Shown here piece by piece: positions 1-5,062 of a stretch of 6,497 nt of DNA. Source of the stretch: Paramuribaculum sp. (GTDB taxonomy: Bacteria > Bacteroidota > Bacteroidia > Bacteroidales > Muribaculaceae). Each line of letters starts with the position of its first letter. Positions within the stretch are counted from its first letter, which is position 1. The notes beneath the pieces were generated by a model. It was not told where the DNA came from, did no database searches, and worked only from the letters and a program-made list of their open reading frames with translations. Position numbers and translations under genes: made by a program. Location: NCBI GenBank assembly GCA_029058705.1, contig JAIDXA010000229.1:1-6497 (forward strand), written 5' to 3'.

Positions 1-1621
1 TCGCATAGACACAGAGCGAAGAAATCAAACCGATATTCGGACCTTCCGGAGTCTCGATCGGACAGAGACGGCCATAGTGGGTGTAATGCACGTCTCGCAC
101 CTCGAAGCCGGCACGTTCGCGGCTGAGACCACCCGGGCCAAGAGCCGACATACGGCGTTTGTGCGTCATCTCAGCCAGCGGGTTAGTCTGATCCATGAAC
201 TGCGACAGCGCGTTCGTTCCGAAGAACGTATTGATGACCGACGAAATTGTCTTGGCGTTGATCAGGTCGATAGGCGTGAACACCTCATTGTCGCGGACAT
301 TCATACGCTCGCGGATCGTGCGCGACATACGCGCCAGACCCACACCGAACTGATTGTAGAGCTGCTCGCCCACCGTGCGCACACGTCGGTTGCTCAAGTG
401 GTCGATATCATCGACAACAGTCTTCGAATTGATAAGCTCGATCAAATACTTGATGATGGCGATGATATCCTCCTTCGTGAGAACCTTCACATCCATCGAC
501 GTTCCGAGATCAAGCTTCTTGTTTATACGGTAACGGCCAACCTCTCCAAGGTCATAACGCTTTTCCGAGAAGAAAAGATTCGTAATCACCTCACGGGCGC
601 TCGCATCATCCGGAGCTTCTGCGTTGCGGAGCTGACGGTAGATATACTGGATCGCCTCTTTTTCCGAGTTGGTCGTATCTTTTTCAAGTGTTTTGAAGAT
701 AATTGAATAATCGCTCGAATTGACATCCTCCTTATGGACGAGAATCGTCGAGACTCCTGAATCGAGGATATTCTGGATTTCATCCTCGGTCAACACAGTC
801 TCACGCTCGACGATCACCTCGTTGCGGTCAATCGAAACAACCTCGCCGGTATCCTCATCGACGAAGTCCTCCTGCCACGTCTTCAGCAGACGGGCGGCAA
901 GCTTCCGGCCAACACACTTCTTGAGGTTGGTCTTGTTGACCTTAACCTCTTCGGCAAGACCGAAAATCTCGATAATGTCCTTGTCGCTTTCAATACCGAT
1001 CGCACGAAGAAGAGTCGTAACAGGGAGTTTCTTCTTACGATCGATATACGCATACATGACATTGTTGATGTCAGTCGCAAACTCAATCCAGCTTCCGCGG
1101 AAAGGAATGATACGCGCCGAATAAAGCACTGTTCCGTTTGCATGTGTGCTCTGTCCGAAGAAAACACCCGGCGAACGGTGAAGCTGTGAAACGACAACGC
1201 GCTCCGCGCCATTGATGATAAACGTTCCCTTCTCGGTCATGTAAGGGATAAGGCCGAGATAAACGTCCTGGATCACAGTTGCGAAATCCTCATGGTCCGG
1301 ATCGGTGCAATATAATTTCAATTTGGCCTTGAGCGGCACACTATAAGTCATCCCACGCTCCAGACACTCGTCGATCGAGTAGCGGGGCGGATCGATGTAA
1401 TAATCAAGAAACTCCAGAACGAAGTTATTTCGAGTGTCCGCAATAGGAAAATTTTCGGCAAAGACTTTATATAGGCCCTCGTTATTTCTTTTCTCCGGCG
1501 GAGTGTCGAGCTGAAGGAAATCGCGGAACGACTTGAGCTGCACCTCGAGAAAGTCGGGATAAGGAACAGGATTCTTAACCGACGCAAAATTCACACGGGG
1601 TTTAACTGTGGTAACTGACAT
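1..1621 (-). CDS. rpoB: RNA polymerase beta subunit, N-terminal 540 codons (partial at window edge)
   Basis: This is the beta subunit of DNA-directed RNA polymerase, which forms one side of the active-site cleft and holds the rifampicin pocket. The ATG at 1621-1619 opens a frame reading MSVTTVKPRVNFASVKNPVP and stays open to the left edge; I translated every line and saw no stop or frameshift. Family signatures include SQLHRSPGVFF (about residues 145-155), the lineage-typical IDRKKKLPVTTLLRAIG, DDIDHLSNRRVRTVGEQ, and the rifampicin region LSQFMDQTNPLAEMTHKRR (from residue 472) followed by ALGPGGLSRERAGFEVRDVH and IETPEGPNIGLI. Residues matching E. coli S512, Q513, D516, H526, S531, L533 and I572 are unchanged. 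A full family member has roughly 1270 residues, so a little over 40% is visible. There is no Shine-Dalgarno motif; a T-rich run precedes the start. It lies 115 nt after rplL with a strong hairpin between, and rpoC is expected just beyond the window. Confidence 0.98.
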   Translation of the reverse strand, partial: MSVTTVKPRVNFASVKNPVPYPDFLEVQLKSFRDFLQLDTPPEKRNNEGLYKVFAENFPIADTRNNFVLEFLDYYIDPPRYSIDECLERGMTYSVPLKAKLKLYCTDPDHEDFATVIQDVYLGLIPYMTEKGTFIINGAERVVVSQLHRSPGVFFGQSTHANGTVLYSARIIPFRGSWIEFATDINNVMYAYIDRKKKLPVTTLLRAIGIESDKDIIEIFGLAEEVKVNKTNLKKCVGRKLAARLLKTWQEDFVDEDTGEVVSIDRNEVIVERETVLTEDEIQNILDSGVSTILVHKEDVNSSDYSIIFKTLEKDTTNSEKEAIQYIYRQLRNAEAPDDASAREVITNLFFSEKRYDLGEVGRYRINKKLDLGTSMDVKVLTKEDIIAIIKYLIELINSKTVVDDIDHLSNRRVRTVGEQLYNQFGVGLARMSRTIRERMNVRDNEVFTPIDLINAKTISSVINTFFGTNALSQFMDQTNPLAEMTHKRRMSALGPGGLSRERAGFEVRDVHYTHYGRLCPIETPEGPNIGLISSLCVYA

Positions 1622-1679
1622 CAAAAAAACTTTACAATATAGGTTAGACTGGAACTCAAATAAATTATAAACACAAAGA

Positions 1680-1713
1680 GGTTAAGTGTAGTCACAACGT
1701 GACACACTTAACC
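1680..1713 (-). promoter_or_regulatory. rplL-rpoB intergenic hairpin (attenuator or RNase processing candidate)
   Basis: On the coding strand the arms GGTTAAGTGT and ACACTTAACC are perfect complements (10 bp). Inside them GTCAC and GTGAC pair around a GTT loop, with one bulged T between the two stems, giving 15 bp in a 34-nt element. It is followed by a T-rich but interrupted stretch (TCTTTGTGTTTATAATTTA) rather than a clean U-run. In E. coli the rplL-rpoB spacer carries a transcription attenuator and an RNase III site that set the ratio of ribosomal proteins to polymerase. The position here suggests a comparable role, but that is inference from structure and location only. Full termination is unlikely because rpoB has no evident promoter of its own in the spacer. 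Confidence 0.6.
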
Positions 1714-1736
1714 TATCGTCCTGATTAACAGGTCAA

Positions 1737-2111
1737 TTATTTAAGTTCGACTTCAGCGCCGGCTTCTTCGAGCTCTTTCTTCAAGCCCTCGGCTTCGGCT
1801 TTGGGAAGACCTTCTTTAACAACAGAAGGTGCGCCGTCAACCATTTCTTTGGCTTCCTTGAGGCCAAGACCGGTCTGAGCCTTAACTACTTTGACAACGT
1901 TGAGCTTGCTTGCGCCTGCAGACTTGAGGACTACATCAAACGAAGTCTTTTCTTCAGCGGCGGGAGCACCAGCAGCAGGACCTGCAGCAACAGCTACAGC
2001 GGCAGCAGCGGGTTCGATGCCATATTCGTCCTTGAGGATCTGAGCGAGTTCGTTTACTTCTTTAACGGAAAGGTTAACAAGTTCTTCTGCAAAAGCTTTT
2101 AAATCTGCCAT
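1737..2111 (-). CDS. rplL: 50S ribosomal protein bL12 (L7/L12)
   Basis: This is the flexible stalk protein of the large subunit, present as several dimers on L10, which recruits and activates the translational GTPases including EF-Tu and EF-G. The 124 residues show the expected three parts: an N-terminal dimerisation and L10-binding helical region (about 1-33, MADLKAFAEELVNLSVKEVN), an Ala/Gly/Pro-rich hinge (about 34-52), and the globular C-terminal domain (about 55-124). The C-terminal domain has the GTPase-factor-binding surface around KVVKAQTGLGLKEAKEMVDG. Length is normal for the family. The ATG at 2111-2109 is the only plausible start. The upstream region is strongly A-rich, with no Shine-Dalgarno motif. 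It follows rplJ by 81 nt, more than the 18-20 nt between the genes upstream, which may allow separate control of this multi-copy protein. Confidence 0.98.
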   Translation of the reverse strand: MADLKAFAEELVNLSVKEVNELAQILKDEYGIEPAAAAVAVAAGPAAGAPAAEEKTSFDVVLKSAGASKLNVVKVVKAQTGLGLKEAKEMVDGAPSVVKEGLPKAEAEGLKKELEEAGAEVELK

Positions 2112-2192
2112 TTTTGTATTTGTTTGATTGTTATTTACTATTTGTTGATTGGGAGGTGAACCGAGGAGAGCTGTAAGATATGGTTATCGGAA
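2112..2192 (-). promoter_or_regulatory. rplJ-rplL spacer with A-rich, Shine-Dalgarno-free initiation region
   Basis: The 81-nt spacer has two halves. The half next to rplJ is mixed and contains TTCACCTCCC, which resembles the anti-Shine-Dalgarno tail of 16S rRNA rather than its complement. The half next to rplL is an A-rich, G-poor stretch ending ACAAATACAAAAATG. Such unstructured A-rich leaders are the usual strong initiation context in Bacteroidota, where the anti-Shine-Dalgarno is largely sequestered on the ribosome. I see no convincing hairpin and no Bacteroidota promoter (TTTG at -33 with TAnnTTTG at -7). Confidence 0.45.
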
Positions 2193-2717
2193 TCAGCCTT
2201 CTTTCTGTGAAAGTGTTTCCAAAATGCCATGGAGCTTGTTGGCGCCGCTCTGAAGAGCCGAGACAACATTCTTGGCGGGCGACTGAAGCAGAGCCACAAC
2301 GTCGGCGATAAGTTCGTTCTTGCTCTTGATTGTTGCAAGCGTGTCGAGCTGATCGGCACCGAAGTACACTGTCTCTTCAACGTAAGCGGCCTTCAATGCA
2401 GGAAGGACATCATCCTTCTTGACAAAGTCCTTGATGAGCTTCGCAGGTGCGTTCGCAACCTGGGTGCACATCAGTGAGGTCGGACCGGCCAATGCGGGGT
2501 AGATCTCTGAAAAATCTCCTTCAAGACGTTCGAGCGCCTTATGCAGAAGAGTATTCTTGACAACTACAAGCTTCACTTCCGACTTCGCGCAAGCGCGACG
2601 CAGTTCCGATGTCTTCTCTGCGTTAAGTCCGCAGGTTTCCACTACGTAGAAGTTGGGATACTCCTGAAGGAGTTCAACAAGTGAATCTATGATTTGAGCT
2701 TTATCTTCTTTCTTCAT
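2193..2717 (-). CDS. rplJ: 50S ribosomal protein uL10
   Basis: L10 is the base of the ribosomal stalk: its N-terminal domain binds 23S rRNA next to L11, and its C-terminal helix anchors L7/L12 dimers. The 174-residue product starts MKKEDKAQIIDSLVELLQEY and carries the family core TSELRRACAKSEVKLVVVKN (about 36-55), then LAGPTSLM, and a long C-terminal helix (about 140-172, ADVVALLQSPAKNVVSALQS) that fits the L12-binding helix. Length is typical. The stop is TGA, unlike the TAA of the other complete genes here. It starts only 20 nt after rplA, so the long structured L10 leader known upstream of rplJ in E. coli cannot fit in this gap. No Shine-Dalgarno motif is present (CAGAAGCAACATG). Confidence 0.98.
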   Translation of the reverse strand: MKKEDKAQIIDSLVELLQEYPNFYVVETCGLNAEKTSELRRACAKSEVKLVVVKNTLLHKALERLEGDFSEIYPALAGPTSLMCTQVANAPAKLIKDFVKKDDVLPALKAAYVEETVYFGADQLDTLATIKSKNELIADVVALLQSPAKNVVSALQSGANKLHGILETLSQKEG

Positions 2718-2737
2718 GTTGCTTCTGGTTTTAGGGG

Positions 2738-3433
2738 TTAGTCATCGATGGTTTTAGCGTCGACTTTCACACCGGGGCTCATGGTGCTTGAAAGATAAAT
2801 GCTCTTGATATAAGTACCCTTTGCAGTGGCTGGTTTCAGTTTGATGAGTGTATTGATAAACTCGCGGGCATTCTCTTTCATCTGCTCGGGAGTGAAGCTC
2901 ACCTTACCGATTGAAGAGTGAACGATTCCGTTCTTGTCAACCTTGAAGTCGATCTTACCCTTCTTCACTTCCTCAACCGCTTTTGCTACGTCATTGGTAA
3001 CTGTTCCGCTCTTGGGGTTCGGCATGAGGCCACGAGGACCGAGCACGCGTCCGAGAGCTCCGATCTTACCCATGATCGCGGGCTGAGTGATAATTACGTC
3101 AACGTCGGTCCAGCCTCCTTTGATCTTGTCGATATACTCGTCAAGACCTACGTAGTCTGCGCCTGCTGCTGTTGCAGCGGCTTCGGCGTCGGGGTTGCAG
3201 AGCACAAGCACTTTTACTTGCTTACCGGTGCCGTGAGGCAATGTTACCACACCACGCACCATCTGGTTGGCTTTACGGGGATCTACGCCAAGACGCACGT
3301 CGATATCAAGCGAAGAGTCAAACTTGGTAAAAGTGATCTCCTTTACCTTTTCTGCTGCTTCGGCAAGAGTGTAGGACTTCCCAGCTTCAATCTTTTCGAG
3401 GGCCAACTTTTGATTCTTTGTAAGTTTACTCAT
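2738..3433 (-). CDS. rplA: 50S ribosomal protein uL1
   Basis: L1 forms the mobile L1 stalk near the E site and helps release deacylated tRNA. In several bacteria it also represses its own operon by binding the mRNA leader of the L11-L1 unit. The 231-residue protein shows the two-domain family pattern. Domain I has FDSSLDIDVRLGVDPRKANQ (about 38-57) followed by MVRGVVTLPHGTGK. The inserted domain II ends near LGRVLGPRGLMPNPKSGTV (127-145), which is the L1 signature. Domain I then resumes through GIVHSSIGKVSF to the C-terminus. Length matches the family. It begins 18 nt after rplK with no Shine-Dalgarno motif and is followed 20 nt later by rplJ, so rplK-rplA-rplJ read as one tight unit. Confidence 0.98.
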   Translation of the reverse strand: MSKLTKNQKLALEKIEAGKSYTLAEAAEKVKEITFTKFDSSLDIDVRLGVDPRKANQMVRGVVTLPHGTGKQVKVLVLCNPDAEAAATAAGADYVGLDEYIDKIKGGWTDVDVIITQPAIMGKIGALGRVLGPRGLMPNPKSGTVTNDVAKAVEEVKKGKIDFKVDKNGIVHSSIGKVSFTPEQMKENAREFINTLIKLKPATAKGTYIKSIYLSSTMSPGVKVDAKTIDD

Positions 3434-3451
3434 GATTTCAATTGAAGTTTA

Positions 3452-3895
3452 TTAGTTATTTTCAGGGAATGTACCTTTGACGGTGATACCCATACTTCTG
3501 GCTGTACCAGCAACCATACGCATTGCGGATTCCACGGTGAAACAGTTCAGGTCGGGCATTTTGTCCTCTGCAATTGCCTTTACCTGCTCCCAAGTCACTT
3601 CGCCTACCTTGTTGCGGTTGGGCTGTGCCGAACCGCTTTTCAGCTTAGTGGCTTCAAGAAGCTGGATGGCAACCGGAGGCGTCTTTACAACGAAATCAAA
3701 GCTCTTGTCGGTGTAATATGAAATTACAACCGGAAGCACTTTGCCGGCCTTGTCCTGTGTGCGGGCATTGAACTGCTTGCAGAACTCCATGATGTTGATG
3801 CCCTTCGAACCGAGAGCCGGGCCGACTGGGGGCGATGGATTTGCTGCTCCACCCTTAATCTGCAATTTGATTTGTCCAGCAATTTCTTTAGCCAT
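3452..3895 (-). CDS. rplK: 50S ribosomal protein uL11
   Basis: L11 binds the 1070 region of 23S rRNA in the GTPase-associated centre; in bacteria it is also needed for the stringent response and is the thiostrepton contact site. The 147-residue protein begins MAKEIAGQIKLQIKGGAANP. The N-terminal domain carries PSPPVGPALGSKGINIMEFC (20-39), and the conserved prolines at 22 and 26, sites known for thiostrepton resistance mutations, are intact. The C-terminal rRNA-binding domain ends with AMRMVAGTARSMGITVKG. Length is slightly above the E. coli 142, with a short C-terminal extension (TFPENN). The ATG at 3895-3893 gives the canonical MAK start. It is separated from nusG by 101 nt containing a GC-rich hairpin. 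Confidence 0.98.
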   Translation of the reverse strand: MAKEIAGQIKLQIKGGAANPSPPVGPALGSKGINIMEFCKQFNARTQDKAGKVLPVVISYYTDKSFDFVVKTPPVAIQLLEATKLKSGSAQPNRNKVGEVTWEQVKAIAEDKMPDLNCFTVESAMRMVAGTARSMGITVKGTFPENN

Positions 3896-3956
3896 TGTTC
3901 AATCTTAATTTTAGATATTGGTGTTGATTTGTGAGTCGTTCGATAAACAAAGCAAG

Positions 3957-3982
3957 AGCGCCGATGCGTAACCAGGGGCGCC
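3957..3982 (-). promoter_or_regulatory. GC-rich hairpin in nusG-rplK spacer
   Basis: On the coding strand GGCGCC (3982-3977) can pair with GGCGCT (3962-3957): five Watson-Crick pairs and one G-U pair, around a 14-nt loop (CCTGGTTACGCATC). It begins about 15 nt after the nusG stop and about 60 nt before the rplK start. A loose T-rich run (CTTGCTTTGTTTATC) follows. It could be a weak or conditional terminator after nusG, a processing site, or part of an L1-binding leader, since the L11-L1 unit is L1-regulated in E. coli from this position. I could not match it to a specific L1 target motif, so the role is open. Confidence 0.4.
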
Positions 3983-3996
3983 TTTCCTTTATTTTC

Positions 3997-4599
3997 TTAA
4001 ACTCGCTCTACTTGCGAATTTTCCAATTCAAGCGGTGTCTTGCGGCCAAAGATCTTGACCATAACCTTAAGCTTCTTCTTTTCGCGGTCAACCTCTTCGA
4101 TTTCTCCGGTGAATCCATTGAATGCTCCGGTGATAACCTTTACGGTTTCCCCGACGAGATAGTCGTTGATTGTGTCAACGGTCACATCCGCCATTTCATC
4201 TGCCATTCCAAGCATTCGCTGAACTTCGCTCGGGCGAAGCGGCTCCGGCTTGGCTCCCTTCTCTTTTCCACGAAGGAAATCAATCACATTCGTCGTGTTT
4301 CTGAGCTCATACTCGACCTCTCCGATTAGGAGCGCCTCAATGAAAACATAACCGCTGTAGAGATTCTTTTCCTTGATAACCTTCTTGCCTCCGCGAACGG
4401 TCAGCACTTTCTCGGTTGGAATAAGCACCTGATAAAGATATTTGCCCCAGTCGGTGTTGCGCATCTGAGCTTCCAACACCTCCTTGACTTTGGCTTCCTT
4501 ACCTGAAATCGCACGTAGAACATACCAGGCCTTTCCCGGCATGTTCGCATTCTCACGCGATGTTTCTGCGTTATTCTCTGTGGCGTTCTTCTGGGCCAT
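3997..4599 (-). CDS. nusG: Transcription termination/antitermination factor NusG
   Basis: NusG binds the RNA polymerase clamp through its NGN domain, and Rho or ribosomal protein S10 through its KOW domain, linking transcription to translation and termination. The 200-residue product has the NGN domain at about 24-130 (AWYVLRAISGKEAKVKEVL, then LIPTEKV, then NLYSGYVFIE in the position of the family's PGYV motif). A linker follows, then the KOW domain at about 147-200 (VGETVKVITGAFNGFTGEIE and VKIFGRKTPLELENSQVERV). The first ATG gives a polar Asn/Glu-rich tail of about 20 residues before the conserved fold. A second ATG at 4542-4540 (Met20, MPGKAWYVL) would give a 181-residue protein closer to the usual length, so the start is uncertain. 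Neither start has a Shine-Dalgarno motif. It follows secE by 50 nt, the standard partner order. Confidence 0.96.
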   Translation of the reverse strand: MAQKNATENNAETSRENANMPGKAWYVLRAISGKEAKVKEVLEAQMRNTDWGKYLYQVLIPTEKVLTVRGGKKVIKEKNLYSGYVFIEALLIGEVEYELRNTTNVIDFLRGKEKGAKPEPLRPSEVQRMLGMADEMADVTVDTINDYLVGETVKVITGAFNGFTGEIEEVDREKKKLKVMVKIFGRKTPLELENSQVERV

Positions 4600-4649
4600 T
4601 TGACTGATGGGGTTTTAACGAAAAGCTTCTGTTTAAGTAAGCTCCGGAA

Positions 4650-4862
4650 TTAGTTTAACCAGGTCGGGATATTATAGATAATGTCGCTCATGAAAAAGCT
4701 GCACACCTTGTCCATGCAGAATACGATCGCGGCAATAATGATGGAAGCAATTAGCACAATCACTGCACTCTTGACAACCTGACCTTTGGTTGGCCAAGAA
4801 GTCTTGTACCGTAGCTCGGTATAAGACTCCTCGATATCCGTAAGTAGTTTTAATTTTTTCAT
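4650..4862 (-). CDS. secE: Preprotein translocase subunit SecE
   Basis: SecE is the clamp subunit of the SecYEG channel in the inner membrane and is essential for SecY stability. The 70-residue product is the short single-span form found outside Gammaproteobacteria. It has an amphipathic cytoplasmic helix with the family motif ELRYKTSWPTKGQVVKSA (16-33), in which the WPT core is intact, then one hydrophobic span (about 32-49, AVIVLIASIIIAAIVF) and a short C-terminal tail. I chose the ATG at 4862-4860. A longer in-frame extension from 4934 would be translated from inside the tRNA-Trp gene and adds non-homologous residues, so it is artefactual. The start lies 11 nt after the tRNA CCA end in an A-rich context (AAAAAATCAAAGATG). 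Co-transcription with the tRNA is likely. Confidence 0.96.
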   Translation of the reverse strand: MKKLKLLTDIEESYTELRYKTSWPTKGQVVKSAVIVLIASIIIAAIVFCMDKVCSFFMSDIIYNIPTWLN

Positions 4863-4873
4863 CTTTGATTTTT

Positions 4874-4949
4874 TGGCACGGGACGAGAGACTCGAACTCC
4901 CGACACCCGGTTTTGGAGACCGGTGCTCTACCAACTGAGCTAGTCCCGT
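4874..4949 (-). tRNA. tRNA-Trp (anticodon CCA), CCA end encoded
   Basis: The coding strand folds into a full cloverleaf: acceptor ACGGGAC/GTCCCGT, D stem GCTC/GAGC with loop AGTTGGTA, anticodon stem CCGGT/ACCGG with loop CTCCAAA, variable loop GTGTC, and T stem GGGAG/CTCTC with loop TTCGAGT. The anticodon is CCA, which reads UGG. The discriminator is G, as in bacterial tRNA-Trp, and is followed directly by genomic CCA (4876-4874), which the other two tRNAs here lack. The 73-nt body spans 4877-4949. It sits between tuf and secE, a placement seen in many bacteria, and must be cut out of a shared transcript; the mature 5' end lies 6 nt from the base of the preceding hairpin. Confidence 0.97.
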
Positions 4950-4955
4950 ATAAGG

Positions 4956-5004
4956 ATAAAGCTGCCGACCCTACTCCTCTGCGGCTTCAAGCCGACAGCT
5001 TTAT
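4956..5004 (-). promoter_or_regulatory. Long hairpin between tuf and tRNA-Trp
   Basis: On the coding strand ATAAAGCTGTCGGC (5004-4991) pairs with GTCGGCAGCTTTAT (4969-4956) along 14 bp, all Watson-Crick except two G-U pairs, around a 21-nt loop. A competing small hairpin CGGC-TTGAA-GCCG overlaps the top of the 5' arm, so two alternative folds are possible. No U-run follows; the tRNA begins after only six more bases (CCTTAT). This favours an RNA-processing signal (an RNase III-type duplex, or a spacer presenting the tRNA to RNase P) or partial attenuation after the highly expressed tuf over a plain terminator. Function is inferred. Confidence 0.55.
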
Positions 5005-5042
5005 GGTTTTATCTTAAGCTAAGAGAGTTTCCTCTTTGGCTT

Positions 5043-5062
5043 CCCGACTGATATTAGTCGAG
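5043..5062 (-). other. Small hairpin spanning the tuf stop codon
   Basis: CTCGACT (5062-5056) pairs with AGTCGGG (5049-5043) along 7 bp with one G-U pair, around the loop AATATC. The stop codon TAA straddles the stem-loop junction. Together with the larger hairpin 40 nt downstream it could protect the tuf mRNA 3' end after cleavage. The stem is short and partly coding, so chance is a fair alternative. Confidence 0.3.

Noticed and set aside
77..1212. Several plus- and minus-strand frames of 65-209 codons in the first 1.2 kb
   Set aside because: They overlap the continuous rpoB frame, which is unmistakable by homology and open to the window edge.
1622..1679. Possible Bacteroidota promoter before rpoB (TTTG and TTTATTTG)
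   Set aside because: The TTTG to -7-like spacing is about 9 nt instead of roughly 19-21, and the -7 element has a mismatch.
2151..2158. GGGAGGTG and AGGAGGT (near 6327) as Shine-Dalgarno sites
   Set aside because: They read as Shine-Dalgarno motifs only on the plus strand, where no gene follows.
2918..3445. A 175-codon plus-strand frame opposite rplA
   Set aside because: It is a codon-bias shadow of the L1 gene; its Cys-rich middle derives from the Ala-rich region of L1 read in reverse.
4863..4934. N-terminal extension of secE by 24 residues
   Set aside because: It would be translated from inside the tRNA-Trp gene. The conserved SecE sequence begins at the internal Met at 4862-4860.
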